A stretch of 64,000 nt of DNA from Ectothiorhodospiraceae bacterium 2226. Its GTDB lineage: Bacteria > Pseudomonadota > Gammaproteobacteria > GCA-013348725. This document shows, one piece after another, positions 17,405-26,832 of the stretch. The notes under the pieces are model-generated. The model did not search any database. It had not been told where the DNA came from and saw only the letters and a list, made by a program, of their open reading frames with translations. A program made the translations under genes and the position numbers. The stretch is taken from NCBI GenBank assembly GCA_013348725.1, contig CP054689.1:1600501-1664500 (forward strand). The letters are read 5' to 3'. The first letter of the stretch is position 1. Every line of letters begins with the position of its first letter.

Positions 17405-20227
17405 TCATTCCGTGATGGCGGTGCCCAGCGCGGGGTGGTCCGCGCGCGGCATGTCCAGATGATAGCCCTGCACCATGTCCACCCCGAACTCGCGCAGCAT
17501 GCGCAGGCTCGGTTCGTCCTCCACGAACTCCGCCACCGTGTGTTTGCGCATGCCGCGCGCCACTTCCACGATGGCACGCACGAACACCTGATTGTCGCGG
17601 TCGTTGGGCAGGTCGCGGATGAACAGCCCGTCGATCTTGAGGATATCCGCGCGCAGGTGTTTGAGGTAGGCGAAGGACGAGAAGCCGGTGCCGAAGTCGT
17701 CCAGACAGGTGCGGCAGCCGGCCTGGTGCAGGGCCTCGATGAAGCGCTGTGCGTCGTGCAGGTCGGATACCGCCGACGTCTCGGTGAGTTCGACCAGCAG
17801 GCGTTGCGGCGCGACCCCCGCCTCGCGCAGGGCCTCGGTGATGTACTGCGGGAGGGTGGGGTCGTCGAACGAGCGGCCCGAGATGTTCACCGCGATACCC
17901 GGCAGCGCAGGGCTGCGCGCCAGGGTGGCGATGGTTTCGCGGATCACCCAGCGGTCGATGTCGAGGATCTTGCCGGTGCGCTCGGCCATGGCGATGAAGT
18001 GCCCGGGCATGACCAGCCGCTCCGACGCGCCCATGTCGACCATGCGCACCAGCGCCTCCACGTGGCGCAGCGCGCCGCTCTGGGCGTCGTAGATGCCTTG
18101 GTAGTGCAGGCGCAGCAGCCCGGCCTCCAGGGCGTGCGCGATGCGCTCGTTCCACGACAGGCGGTTCAGCATCTCGCGCGAGGCGTCGAGATCGGGGCGG
18201 TACACGCGCCAGGCGTTCTTGCCCGCCTCCTTGGCCTGGTACATCGCCGCGTCGGCGTGCGCGACCAACTCCTCCAAGGTCGCCGCATGCTGCGGGTAGA
18301 GGGCGATGCCGAGGCTGGAGGTCAGGCGCAGATTCTGGCCCTCGTAGCGGAACGGAATCTGGGCGATGGCGCGCGTGATGCGTTCGGCCAGGGCGGCGGC
18401 CGCCGCCTCGGGGGCATCCGGCAGCAGCACCGCGAACTCGTCGCCGCCCAGACGCGCGAAGATCTCGTCGCGGCGCAGCATGGTGTTGACCTCGCCCGCC
18501 ACGCGGATCAGCATCGCGTCGCCCGCGCGGTGGCCGAAGGTATCGTTGACGTACTTGAATTCATCCAGGTCGAAGAACAGCAGGGCGCCCTGGGCGCCGT
18601 GCCGGTCGGCCTTGGCGATCATGCGCGCGAGCTCTTCCTGAAAGCGGTGGCGGTTGTACAGCCCGGTGAGCGAGTCGCGTTCGGCGAGGTAGATGAGCTG
18701 TTCGGCGGTCTGGCGTTCGCGGGTCACGTCCTCGTAGATCCACAGTCGGCCGATCAGTCGCCCTTCCTCGTCGCGCACCGGGTAAGAGACCTGCGTAACC
18801 ACGCGACCGTCCGCCATGACCAGCTCGAAGCTCTCACTCACCTCATGGGTGCTGAGCACGTTCAGGATGTGCTTGGAGAAGTGGTCGGGGCGCGCGATGA
18901 CGTTTTCCGAGTGCGCCAGCACGTCGTACGCCGGGCGGCCGATCAAGTCGAGGTCGTCGGGGATCAGCCAGATGCGCTGGAAGGCCGGGTTGTGGTGGAT
19001 GATGCGGTTGTCGACGCTGAGGAACAGGATGCCGATGTTCATGGCGGACAACAGCGCGACCAAGCGCGCCCGCTCGTCCTGCACCTGGGCGAGGTAGGTA
19101 CGCTGCAGGCGCTCGGCGTGGCGCAGGTCCTCCACCGCGCGCCGCAGCTCCCCCTCACCGCGCTTGCGGTCGGTGATGTCCCGGATGCCGGCGCGGATGC
19201 CCTGGTAGGCGCCGTCGGTACCGTAGATGGGCTGCCAATTGGCGGCCGCCCAGAACACCTCGCCATCCTTGCGCCGCACCCGGAACTCGAAGCCGCTGCC
19301 CGGATGGCCGCGCATCGCATCGAAGAAAGCGGCCTCGGCCCCCGCACGATCCTCGGCGTCTATGATGTCGAGCGGGAAGCGCTCCATCGCGTGACACTCG
19401 GCCGGCGCATAGCCGGTCATGCGCTCGACCGACGGGTTGACCCACAGCAGGCGCCCCCGCGGGTCGAACCACGACTCCCAATCGTAGGTGTAGTCCGCGA
19501 TCGCGTGGAACTTGGCCTCGCTGCGGTTCAGCTCCTCGATGCGCGCCCGCAGCGCGGTCGACATGGCATTGAAGGCGCGCGTGAGCTGGCCCACTTCGTC
19601 GCGCCCCGCTTCGGGCAGCTGCAGGTCGAGTTCGCCCTGCGCCAGCCGGTGACTCGCCTCGCTGAGCCGCGCCAAGTGGCGGGTGAGCCAGTAGCCGAGC
19701 AGGGCGAGCAGCAGCGTGGAGAGCATCAGCACACTGCCGCCGATCAGCACGCTGCGTTGCATCACCTCGCCGCGCGCCGCGGTGAGGAAGCCGTCGTCGA
19801 CCCCGAAACGCAGCCAGCCGTAGGTCTGACCGGCGACCTGGATCGGCATGACGGTATCGAACGGCCCGCCGACGGCGTCCGTGCGCTGCGGATGGTACTC
19901 CGGCAGCGGCAAGCCCGCCGGCCAGCCGGCCGCGGCGAGGCGCTCGCCCCGGTAGTCGAACAGCAGCAGGTAGGTCATGCCCTCCTCCCGATGCAGCTCG
20001 TCGATGACCTCGTGCAGGGTGAGCAGGTTGCGCTGCGCCAGCGGCTCGGCCAGGGCCGCGTTGAGCAGCGGCTTGAAGGCCTGCACGCGCAGCTCGGCTT
20101 GGGCGCGCAGTTGTTGCTCGTTGGTCCGCACGTGATCGGCGGTGAGCAGGCCCAGCATCAGCAGTTGTACGCCGACCGTGAGGGCCACCAGCTTCACGCG
20201 CAGGGAACTGAGGCGGGCGCCGCTCAA
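17405..20227 (-). CDS. Membrane PAS-GGDEF-EAL signalling protein
   Basis: 940 residues from a TTG start that overlaps the upstream stop (TTGA) and has GAGGGA 9 bases before it. The order is TM1 (about 10-30), a periplasmic sensor region, TM2 (about 155-180), HAMP (RLSEASHRLAQGELDLQL), a PAS domain (about 250-370), a second PAS-like domain (about 400-510), GGDEF (ARLGGDEFAVLL) and EAL. The EAL motif reads EALVRM, with DDFGTGFSSFAYL, LKIDGLFIRDL and the base Glu in TVAEFVED retained. It can therefore plausibly make and break c-di-GMP. The inhibitory RxxD site is altered to RRDE. It is coupled to a PhnD-like binding protein. Confidence 0.92.
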   Translation of the reverse strand: MSGARLSSLRVKLVALTVGVQLLMLGLLTADHVRTNEQQLRAQAELRVQAFKPLLNAALAEPLAQRNLLTLHEVIDELHREEGMTYLLLFDYRGERLAAAGWPAGLPLPEYHPQRTDAVGGPFDTVMPIQVAGQTYGWLRFGVDDGFLTAARGEVMQRSVLIGGSVLMLSTLLLALLGYWLTRHLARLSEASHRLAQGELDLQLPEAGRDEVGQLTRAFNAMSTALRARIEELNRSEAKFHAIADYTYDWESWFDPRGRLLWVNPSVERMTGYAPAECHAMERFPLDIIDAEDRAGAEAAFFDAMRGHPGSGFEFRVRRKDGEVFWAAANWQPIYGTDGAYQGIRAGIRDITDRKRGEGELRRAVEDLRHAERLQRTYLAQVQDERARLVALLSAMNIGILFLSVDNRIIHHNPAFQRIWLIPDDLDLIGRPAYDVLAHSENVIARPDHFSKHILNVLSTHEVSESFELVMADGRVVTQVSYPVRDEEGRLIGRLWIYEDVTRERQTAEQLIYLAERDSLTGLYNRHRFQEELARMIAKADRHGAQGALLFFDLDEFKYVNDTFGHRAGDAMLIRVAGEVNTMLRRDEIFARLGGDEFAVLLPDAPEAAAAALAERITRAIAQIPFRYEGQNLRLTSSLGIALYPQHAATLEELVAHADAAMYQAKEAGKNAWRVYRPDLDASREMLNRLSWNERIAHALEAGLLRLHYQGIYDAQSGALRHVEALVRMVDMGASERLVMPGHFIAMAERTGKILDIDRWVIRETIATLARSPALPGIAVNISGRSFDDPTLPQYITEALREAGVAPQRLLVELTETSAVSDLHDAQRFIEALHQAGCRTCLDDFGTGFSSFAYLKHLRADILKIDGLFIRDLPNDRDNQVFVRAIVEVARGMRKHTVAEFVEDEPSLRMLREFGVDMVQGYHLDMPRADHPALGTAITE

Positions 20228-21102
20228 AGCTGCTGTCCCTCGTCGATGGCCTCGCGTAGGCGCTCGACGTAGCCGTCCAAGGCCGACAGGTCGCTCGGCG
20301 CGGCGAGCAGACTCGCGCATTCCCACCCGCCGAAGACCTCGCGCCCCTCGATGGTGTCGTGCGCGAACGCGAGCACGGCCGAGCGCACATGTGCCGCATC
20401 GCGCGCGCTCAGCGTGGCATGCGTCAGCAGCACCGCCTGTGGTGCTTCGCGGGTCTGGGCGATCACCTGCAGCCCCTGCTGCGCCTCGCGTGGGAGTTGG
20501 GGCAGCGCGCCGCGCGCGATGATGGCGGCGCCCGCTTCGCCTCGCGTCACGGCGAGCGCCGCCGCGGCATGGTTGCCGGCGTAGCGCAGCGCGACGCCTC
20601 GATCCGGCGTGAGGCCGTGCGCCTCGAGGAGCTCGCGTCCGAGCAGCGTCACCAAGGCCAGCGGGTCGGGCGCGAGTACCGTTTCACCCGCGAGATCGCC
20701 CACGGCCGCGAACGGACGCGCTTTGCTGCTCACCAGCAGGCCGCCGAGCGGAGCCTCGGTGGCCAGTTGGGGTACGTAGCCGGCGTCGCGCTGCGCCAGA
20801 CGGGCCAGGTGGGCGGCCGTGATGACGACCGCGTAGTCGCCGCGCTGGGTGCGTTCCAGGAAGGTGGCGAGGTTCGGTGCGCTGACGACGATGACCGGCC
20901 GCCCCAGGCGCCGTTGCAGGCCTTCGCGTAGCGGCTCATAGGTTTGAATGACACCGCGCGCGCTGAGGTAGGGCAGGATGCCGACCTCCAGCGGTGCCGC
21001 CGAGGCCGGCGGCGCGGCGGCCAGCGGCACGCCCGCCGACAGGATCCACAACAGACACCCCAGGGCCACGAGCTTGTTCGTTTTGTTCACGCCGTTTCTC
21101 AA
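20224..21102 (-). CDS. PhnD-like periplasmic substrate-binding protein
   Basis: 292 residues with a signal peptide (KLVALGCLLWILSAGVPLAAA). The mature part has the phosphate/phosphonate-binding PhnD pattern: LEVGILPYLSARGVIQTYEP near the start and VITAAHLARL, GETVLAPDP and YAGNHAAAALAVTRGEAGAA further on. No ABC permease or ATPase is nearby. The stop overlaps the TTG start of the PAS-GGDEF-EAL gene (TTGA). It more likely serves as the sensory partner of that membrane protein than in uptake. The ligand cannot be told from sequence. Confidence 0.88.
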   Translation of the reverse strand: MRNGVNKTNKLVALGCLLWILSAGVPLAAAPPASAAPLEVGILPYLSARGVIQTYEPLREGLQRRLGRPVIVVSAPNLATFLERTQRGDYAVVITAAHLARLAQRDAGYVPQLATEAPLGGLLVSSKARPFAAVGDLAGETVLAPDPLALVTLLGRELLEAHGLTPDRGVALRYAGNHAAAALAVTRGEAGAAIIARGALPQLPREAQQGLQVIAQTREAPQAVLLTHATLSARDAAHVRSAVLAFAHDTIEGREVFGGWECASLLAAPSDLSALDGYVERLREAIDEGQQL

Positions 21103-21304
21103 TGAGCGGCGCTCGCAGCATCCGTGGCACGAGCCTCAGCTGTCTCCGGTTGTTACGGCGGCGCCTCCGCGCGCCGCCCAAGGCGCAGGCTCCCGCCCTA
21201 GCGGCCTGCTAAACTGCCCATTGGCCGCCGCGCCTGCAGCACGGGGGGGCGCGCGCTGGACGCGCGGCCACTACGCGGACAGGGAAAAGAGGTTTCACGA
21301 ATCA

Positions 21305-22597
21305 ATGTCGACTCCACGAGCCGCCGGCGCGCGTGCCGGTGCCGGGCCCGCCGCGGCGCCGGCGGAACTGATCCACGCCTACCGCGACGTGCGGGCCACC
21401 ACGGCGGCCTTGTGCGCACCGCTCGCGGTGGAGGATACCGTCGTGCAGACCATGCCCGACGTCAGCCCCCCCAAGTGGCATCTGGCGCATACCAGCTGGT
21501 TCTTCGAAAACTTCCTGCTGGCGCCATACGCCGCATCCTACCAGAGATTCCACCCCCGCTACGGCTACCTCTTCAATTCGTATTACGAGCGCGTGGGACG
21601 GCCGTTTCCGCGCCCGCAGCGGGGCCTGCTCTCGCGCCCCACGCTGGACGAGGTGATGGCCTACCGCGCGCACGTGGACGCGGGCATGACCGAGCTCTTG
21701 AGCGCGCCACCCGCCGAGGCGGCGGAGGAGATCGCGCGGCGCGTCACGTTGGGGCTCAACCACGAGCAGCAGCACCAGGAACTGCTGTACACGGACATCA
21801 AGCACATCCTCGGCATGAACCCGTTGCGCCCGCCTTATCGCGCCGAGCGCGGTGAGACGGCAGGTGGCCCCGCCGCGCCGCTGCGCTGGTTGGATTACCC
21901 CGGCGGCCTGCAGACCGTGGGCGCGACCGGCGCGGGGTTCGCATTCGACAACGAGGGCCCGGCGCACCGGGTGTACCTTGCGCCCTACCGGCTGGCCTCG
22001 CGGCCGGTCACGTGTCGCGAGTACCTCGCGTTCATGCAGGACGGCGGCTACCGCGAGCCGGCCCATTGGCTGGCCGAGGGCTGGAATGCGGTGCGCAGCC
22101 ACGGCTGGGAGGCGCCCCTGTACTGGGAGCAGCGCGACGGGGCATGGTGGCACTACACCTTGGGTGGCATGCGGCCGGTGGACCCCGAGGCGCCGGTGTG
22201 TCACGTGAGCTATTTCGAGGCCGATGCCTACGCGCGCTGGGCCGACAAACGCCTGCCCGCGGAGGCCGAATGGGAGGTTGCGGCGCGCGCCGAGCCGCCG
22301 CGCGGCAACTTCGCCGCCAGCGCGCGTTTGCACCCGCGGGCGGCGAGCGGCCAGGGCCACCAGTTCTACGGCGATGTGTGGGAATGGACGCAGAGCGCCT
22401 ACGGCGCCTATCCCGGCTACCGCCCCAACGCCAACGCGCTCGGTGAGTACAACGGCAAGTTCATGTGCGGCCAGTTCGTGCTGCGCGGCGGCTCCTGCGT
22501 CACGGCCGCGGGCCACGTGCGTGCCAGTTACCGCAACTTCTTCTACCCGGGCGACCGCTGGCAGTTCAGCGGCATCCGGCTGGCGGACGACGCATGA
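21305..22597 (+). CDS. egtB: Ergothioneine biosynthesis protein EgtB (sulfoxide synthase)
   Basis: Non-haem iron enzyme that joins hercynine to a thiol donor with O2 in ergothioneine synthesis. 430 residues from ATG 21305; the frame extends upstream, but family similarity begins here. The DinB-like N-terminal domain holds the iron ligands: H in KWHLAHTSWFFE and HxxxH in LNHEQQHQELLY. The C-terminal formylglycine-generating-enzyme-like domain ends with DVWEWTQSAYG, RGGSCVTA and RYNFFYP-like YRNFFYPGDRWQFSGIRL. It overlaps egtD by 4 bases (ATGA). Confidence 0.95.
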   Translation: MSTPRAAGARAGAGPAAAPAELIHAYRDVRATTAALCAPLAVEDTVVQTMPDVSPPKWHLAHTSWFFENFLLAPYAASYQRFHPRYGYLFNSYYERVGRPFPRPQRGLLSRPTLDEVMAYRAHVDAGMTELLSAPPAEAAEEIARRVTLGLNHEQQHQELLYTDIKHILGMNPLRPPYRAERGETAGGPAAPLRWLDYPGGLQTVGATGAGFAFDNEGPAHRVYLAPYRLASRPVTCREYLAFMQDGGYREPAHWLAEGWNAVRSHGWEAPLYWEQRDGAWWHYTLGGMRPVDPEAPVCHVSYFEADAYARWADKRLPAEAEWEVAARAEPPRGNFAASARLHPRAASGQGHQFYGDVWEWTQSAYGAYPGYRPNANALGEYNGKFMCGQFVLRGGSCVTAAGHVRASYRNFFYPGDRWQFSGIRLADDA

Positions 22598-23559
22598 GAG
22601 CGCCCCGCGTCCACTTCTACAATCACCGGCCCGCGCCGGCGCGCCTGGAGCAGGAAGTGCTGGCGGGGCTCGCCGCGCGGTCCAAGGCAATCCCGCCCAA
22701 GTTCTTCTACGATGCGCGCGGATCGGCGCTGTTCGACGCCATTTGCGAGCAGCCCGAGTACTACCCCACACGCACCGAGATCGCCATCCTGCGGCGTCAC
22801 GCCGGCGAGATGGCCGGACTCATGGGGCCTAACGCGCTGCTGATCGAGCTCGGCAGCGGCAGCAGCCAGAAGGTGCGTCTGCTGTTGGAGGCCCTGCAGC
22901 CGGCGGCCTACATGCCGCTGGACATCAGCGAGCAGCACCTGCTGCGGGCGGCCCATGCGCTGGCCGAGGACTACCCCTGGCTGGAGGTGCACGCCGCCTG
23001 CGTGGATTACTCGAGCAGCCTCACCCTGCCGCCCTGCCCGCCGGGCGCGCGGCGCGTGGCCTTCTTCCCCGGCTCCAGTCTGGGCAACTTCGAGCCCGAT
23101 CAGGCGCAGGCCTTTCTGAAGCGGGTGGCGGACGCGGTGCGTCCCGACGGCGGGCTCTTGATCGGCATCGACCTTAAAAAGGACGCGCGCGTGCTCGACC
23201 GGGCCTACAACGACGCCGAGGGCGTCACCGCCGCCTTCAATCTGAACCTGCTCGCGCGCATCAACCGCGAGCTTGGCGCCGACTTCGACCTGGACGGCTT
23301 CGAGCACTGTGCCTTTTACAACGCCGCGCGGGGTCGGGTGGAGATGCATCTGGTGAGCCGGCGTGACCAGCAGGTGCGGATGGCGGGCCGCACGGTGCGG
23401 TTTGCCGCCGGCGAGCACATCCACACCGAGAACTCGTACAAATACAGCGTGGCCGAGTTCCAGGCACTGGCGCGCGGGGCGGGCTTTGCGCCGGTGCAGG
23501 TATGGACCGACCCGCAGGGCTTGTTCAGCGTGCACTACCTGCAGACCGCCGCGGGCTGA
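22594..23559 (+). CDS. egtD: L-histidine N-alpha-methyltransferase EgtD
   Basis: Trimethylates histidine to hercynine, the first step of ergothioneine synthesis. At 321 residues it is family length. FFYDARGSALFDAICEQPEY and YYPTRTE are the EgtD N-terminal signature. SAM motif I is LIELGSGSSQKVRLLL, followed by LDISEQHL and PGSSLGNFEP. The end (SYKYSVAEFQALARGAGF) matches the family. It is translationally coupled to egtB. No egtC or egtE lies near, as is common for proteobacterial two-gene clusters. Confidence 0.96.
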   Translation: MRAPRVHFYNHRPAPARLEQEVLAGLAARSKAIPPKFFYDARGSALFDAICEQPEYYPTRTEIAILRRHAGEMAGLMGPNALLIELGSGSSQKVRLLLEALQPAAYMPLDISEQHLLRAAHALAEDYPWLEVHAACVDYSSSLTLPPCPPGARRVAFFPGSSLGNFEPDQAQAFLKRVADAVRPDGGLLIGIDLKKDARVLDRAYNDAEGVTAAFNLNLLARINRELGADFDLDGFEHCAFYNAARGRVEMHLVSRRDQQVRMAGRTVRFAAGEHIHTENSYKYSVAEFQALARGAGFAPVQVWTDPQGLFSVHYLQTAAG

Positions 23560-23607
23560 GCCGCGCCCGCACCCGACTCGATCCGTCCCTGGCGTCCCTA
23601 AGCACGG

Positions 23608-24075
23608 CTAACGCGCCGGTGGGGCGCCCCCGTCGCTGCGTGCCAGCATGCGCAAACCGCCGAGCAGGCCCTCGACGCGCGCCCGCAGGGCATCCCGCGC
23701 CGCGCGGAACGCGGCGATGCGGGTCGCCGCGTCGCCCGCCACGGCGGCCGGATCGTCGACGGCCCAGTGCTTCTTCTGAACGTGTCCCGGCAGCGCCGGG
23801 CAGGCGCGCTCGGCCTCGGCGCACACCGTCACCACCAAGTCCGCCCAGGCGAGCCGTTCGTCGGACACGGGTTTGGGGTGATGGTCGGCAAGGTCGATGC
23901 CCGCCTCCTGCATCACCCGCACCGCGAGCGGGTGCAGTGCGCCGGGCGCGGTGCCCGCGGAGTGTGCCTCCACCCAATCGGCACCCAGGCGCCTCGCCCA
24001 GGCCTCGGCCATTTGCGAGCGCGCGCTGTTGTGCGTGCACAGAAACAGCACGCGTGCACGGCGCTTGAACCCCAT
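23608..24075 (-). CDS. arsC: Thioredoxin-coupled arsenate reductase ArsC (LMW phosphatase fold)
   Basis: 155 residues. Reduces arsenate to arsenite using a cysteine relay. The P-loop is LFLCTHNSARSQ (C13, R19). The two relay cysteines are C85 and C92 in VVTVCAEAERACP, spaced as in the Bacillus/Staphylococcus thioredoxin-coupled type. KHWAVDDPA follows as expected. The start overlaps the methyltransferase stop (ATGA). It is the last gene of the arsenic operon that begins with arsI at 26809. Confidence 0.94.
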   Translation of the reverse strand: MGFKRRARVLFLCTHNSARSQMAEAWARRLGADWVEAHSAGTAPGALHPLAVRVMQEAGIDLADHHPKPVSDERLAWADLVVTVCAEAERACPALPGHVQKKHWAVDDPAAVAGDAATRIAAFRAARDALRARVEGLLGGLRMLARSDGGAPPAR

Positions 24076-24692
24076 CAGCGGCTGCGCCGAAAGTGCGCGT
24101 ACAGGTACATCTGCTCCTTGCCGCGCGGGGTGTGGTGCATCTGCTTGATGTGCCGCTGCAGCGCGAAGCCCTCGCCCAGCAGCGCGCCGAGCGCCTCGAT
24201 GTCGTAGCGGTGCACGGGCAGGTTTGCGCACTGCGGCGGGGCCTCCAGCGCGAACACGCCGATGATCACCTCGCCGTCGGCGCGCAGCGCATGGCGCAGC
24301 TGCGCGGCGTAGCGCGCGCGCTGCGCGGGCTCGGTCAGAAAGTGCAGCGCGGCGCGATCGTGCCACAGCGCGTAGTGCCCCGCCGGCAGTGCAATGTCGG
24401 TGATGTCGCCGATGCGCCAGGTGACCGCGTCGGCGCGCTCGCCCAGGCGCGCCTGCGCCACCGCCAGCGCCTGGGCGGAGAGGTCGAGCACCGTGAGGTC
24501 TTGGTGGCCCGCCGCGAGCAGATCGTCCACCAAGGTGGACGCGCCGCCGCCGATGTCGATGATGGGCGTCTCGGGCGGAAGACCCAGCGCCTCGATCCAC
24601 GCCAGCGACTGCGCGAGGTGCGGCGTGTACCAGCCGAGATCGTCCGGGGTGCGCTCGGTGTAGGTCTGCTCCCAATGTTGTTTATTGCTCAC
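24075..24692 (-). CDS. Class I SAM-dependent methyltransferase in the arsenic operon
   Basis: 205 residues beginning HWEQTYTERTPDDLGWYTPH. SAM motif I is IIDIGGGASTLVDDLL, followed by LTVLDLS and WHDRAALHFL. Only one cysteine is present (QCANL), so it lacks the multi-cysteine arsenite site of ArsM and should not be called one. It is coupled to arsC by a 4-base overlap and lies 69 bases after arsJ. A role in arsenic metabolism rests on this position alone. Confidence 0.85.
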   Translation of the reverse strand: MSNKQHWEQTYTERTPDDLGWYTPHLAQSLAWIEALGLPPETPIIDIGGGASTLVDDLLAAGHQDLTVLDLSAQALAVAQARLGERADAVTWRIGDITDIALPAGHYALWHDRAALHFLTEPAQRARYAAQLRHALRADGEVIIGVFALEAPPQCANLPVHRYDIEALGALLGEGFALQRHIKQMHHTPRGKEQMYLYAHFRRSR

Positions 24693-24761
24693 GTCCGATC
24701 TCCTGTGCGGGGCCTCGCTGCGGACGGACGGGTGGGTCCGTGCGCCGCGCCGGGAGACACA

Positions 24762-26000
24762 TTATCGCGGCGGCGTGCGCGCCTCCGCCAGCGGCGGAGC
24801 CGCCGCGGGAAGGCGCAGCGACAGCACGGTCGCGGCGGCGATGAACAGCGCCGCGGCCCACAGCGCCGCGTGCAGGCCGCCGAGCTGAAACACCAGGCCC
24901 GACAGCAGCGTGCCGACCAACCGTCCCGCCGCGTTGGCCATGTAGTAGAAGCCGACGTTCACCGTCACCTGATCGGCGTTGCTGTAGCTCAGGATCAAAT
25001 ACGAGTGCAGCGCGGAGTTCAGCGCGAACAGGATGCCGAACAGGCCGAGGCCGAGGGTGACGGCGAGCGTGGGCGGGGCACCCGCGAGCAGCGCGAGCGG
25101 GATGGCGGCGGTGGCGAGCGCGAGCAGGGCGGCCCAGCGCGTGGCGAGGCGCCCGTCGGCCTGGCCGCGGCGCACGAAGGCGGGCGCGAGCGATTGCACG
25201 GCGCCGTAGCCGATCACCCAGGCGGCCAGGAAGGCGCCCACCTGCGGGTGCGCCCAGCCCAGCGTCGCCGCGAGGTACAGCGGCAGCGCGACCACGAACC
25301 AGATGTCGCGCGCGCCGAACAGGAAGAAGCGCGCGGCCGACAGGCGGTTGATCTCGGCGCTCTTGGAGAGCAGGTGCTTGAACTTCACCTTCACCTTGGC
25401 GCGCCCCATCGCGCGCGGCAGCGCGAGCACGCTCGCGATGAGCACCAGCGCGAGCCCGGCGGCCATCAGCCACAGCGAGGTGTGGAAGCCGAACGCGGCG
25501 AGCAGCGCGCCGCCGAGGAAAAAGCCGGCGCCCTTGAGCGCGTTCTTGGAACCGGTGAGCACCGCCACCCAGCGGAACAGCGCGGACTCCGACCCTTGCG
25601 GCACCACTAGCTTGATGGCGCTCTTGGCGCTCATCTTGGTGAGGTCCTTGGCGATGCCGGACAGGGCCTGGGCGAGCATCACGTAGGCCACCGCGAGCCC
25701 CGCCGCCCAGTCGGGATTCATGAGCGCGAGCAGGCTGAGGGCGATCACTTGCAGTGCCAGCCCGCCGAACAGCGTGGCGCGCAGCCCGGTGTGCGAGGCG
25801 ATCCAGCCGCCCAGGAGATTCGTCACCACGCCGAAGAACTCGTACAGCACGAACAACAGCGCGATGGTGAACGGCGAGTAGCCGAGCTGGTAGAAGTACA
25901 GCAGCACCAGCATGCGCAGCGCGCCGTCGGTGAGGGTGAAGCCCCAGTAGGCGGCGGTCACCAGCGCGTAGTTGCGCCACATGCCGGGGGCGGCGCGCAT
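24762..26000 (-). CDS. arsJ: ArsJ, organoarsenical efflux MFS permease
   Basis: 412 residues with about twelve hydrophobic segments. The start YALVTAAYWGFTLTDGALRM and GYSPFTIALLFVLYEFFGV are typical ArsJ. So is the central SGIAKDLTKMSAKSAIKL loop with LFRWVAVLTGSKNALKGAG. ArsJ exports 1-arseno-3-phosphoglycerate made by a dedicated glyceraldehyde-3-phosphate dehydrogenase, usually encoded next door. No such gene is present in this operon or elsewhere in the window. It lies 4 bases after arsR. Confidence 0.92.
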   Translation of the reverse strand: MRAAPGMWRNYALVTAAYWGFTLTDGALRMLVLLYFYQLGYSPFTIALLFVLYEFFGVVTNLLGGWIASHTGLRATLFGGLALQVIALSLLALMNPDWAAGLAVAYVMLAQALSGIAKDLTKMSAKSAIKLVVPQGSESALFRWVAVLTGSKNALKGAGFFLGGALLAAFGFHTSLWLMAAGLALVLIASVLALPRAMGRAKVKVKFKHLLSKSAEINRLSAARFFLFGARDIWFVVALPLYLAATLGWAHPQVGAFLAAWVIGYGAVQSLAPAFVRRGQADGRLATRWAALLALATAAIPLALLAGAPPTLAVTLGLGLFGILFALNSALHSYLILSYSNADQVTVNVGFYYMANAAGRLVGTLLSGLVFQLGGLHAALWAAALFIAAATVLSLRLPAAAPPLAEARTPPR

Positions 26001-26004
26001 GTGG

Positions 26005-26382
26005 TCAGCCGCAGCAGGCGGCGGACGGTTGGCCGGACATGCGCACGAGGCGCGCGCGGTCCGCCGCGTGTTGCGCCGCCAGCCCGCCGCGCGCCCCTTC
26101 CAGGACCTGGCGCGCCCAGGCGGGCAGGCCCTCCGGCAGACGGTAATACATCCAACGCCCCGCGCGCCGGTCCTGCACCAGGGCCGCCTCGCGCAGCACG
26201 GCGAGGTGGCGCGACATCTTGGGTTGTGAGACTTCCAGGGCGTGGGTCAGCTCGCACACGCACAGCTCGCCCTCGGTGAGGAGCAGGGCGAGCGTGCGCA
26301 GCCGCGTGCCGTCGGCCAGCGTGCGCAGCAGCAGCTCTGCGTCCAGCGGCGCGGGTGTGGTCAGGGCCTCAGCAGCAGGCAT
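26005..26382 (-). CDS. arsR: ArsR family metalloregulatory repressor
   Basis: 125 residues. The winged helix contains the As(III) site ELCVCELTHAL (two cysteines) and the recognition helix SQPKMSRHLAVLREAALVQD, then RRAGRWMYYRL. A second pair of cysteines sits at the extreme C-terminus (SAACCG). It overlaps the arsI 3' end by 14 bases, so it is the second gene of the operon. It probably represses the whole unit from an operator upstream of arsI, where a 14-bp palindrome lies. Confidence 0.95.
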   Translation of the reverse strand: MPAAEALTTPAPLDAELLLRTLADGTRLRTLALLLTEGELCVCELTHALEVSQPKMSRHLAVLREAALVQDRRAGRWMYYRLPEGLPAWARQVLEGARGGLAAQHAADRARLVRMSGQPSAACCG

Positions 26383-26809
26383 TCTTCTTCGCCGGCTGGG
26401 GGGCGCAGCAGGCGCTTTGGGACTCGGCGGGCGCCTCGTTGAAGGTCGGGATTGCCTCCAGCGAGTGGAAGGTCTCCCAGGGCACGCCCTGCGGGTCCAG
26501 CGTCCAGTACTTGTCCGAGCGCATGTAGCAGCACGCGGTGCCGGTCTGTTCCTCGATGGGCGCCTCGGCCCGCTCCAGGCGGGTCTTCAGCTCGCCCAGT
26601 TCGCTCTCGTCCTCGACCTGGATGCCGAGGTGATCCAGCCCCCGCTTGTCGCTGCGGTTGGAGATGGCGAAGTTCACGCGCGGGTCGTCCAGCATCCACT
26701 TGGCGTAGTCGTCCTTGCGCACCGTGGGCGCGACGCCGAACAGGCCGCTGTAGAAGCGGATGTTGGCCTCCAGGTCGGCCACGGCGAGGTGTACGTGCAG
26801 GCGTTTCAT
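26369..26809 (-). CDS. arsI: ArsI/CadI family VOC protein, C-As lyase-like
   Basis: 146 residues from an ATG preceded by GAGGAACCGCG. ArsI cleaves the carbon-arsenic bond of trivalent organoarsenicals. The expected residues are visible: metal ligands H5 (LHVHLAV), H60 (GLDHLG) and E112 (WETFH), and the vicinal organoarsenical-binding pair C93-C94 (TACCYMRSDKYW). Extra cysteines near the end (SACCAP, NACC) could bind arsenic or other metals. The related CadI confers cadmium resistance, so the substrate is not certain, but the arsenic operon favours ArsI. It is the first gene of the operon. Confidence 0.9.
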   Translation of the reverse strand: MKRLHVHLAVADLEANIRFYSGLFGVAPTVRKDDYAKWMLDDPRVNFAISNRSDKRGLDHLGIQVEDESELGELKTRLERAEAPIEEQTGTACCYMRSDKYWTLDPQGVPWETFHSLEAIPTFNEAPAESQSACCAPQPAKKNACC

Positions 26810-26832
26810 CGCGGTTCCTCTATATTCGTGCG

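Noticed and set aside
24075-24692. Arsenite methyltransferase ArsM
   Set aside because: Only one cysteine is present, whereas ArsM needs several conserved cysteines to bind arsenite.
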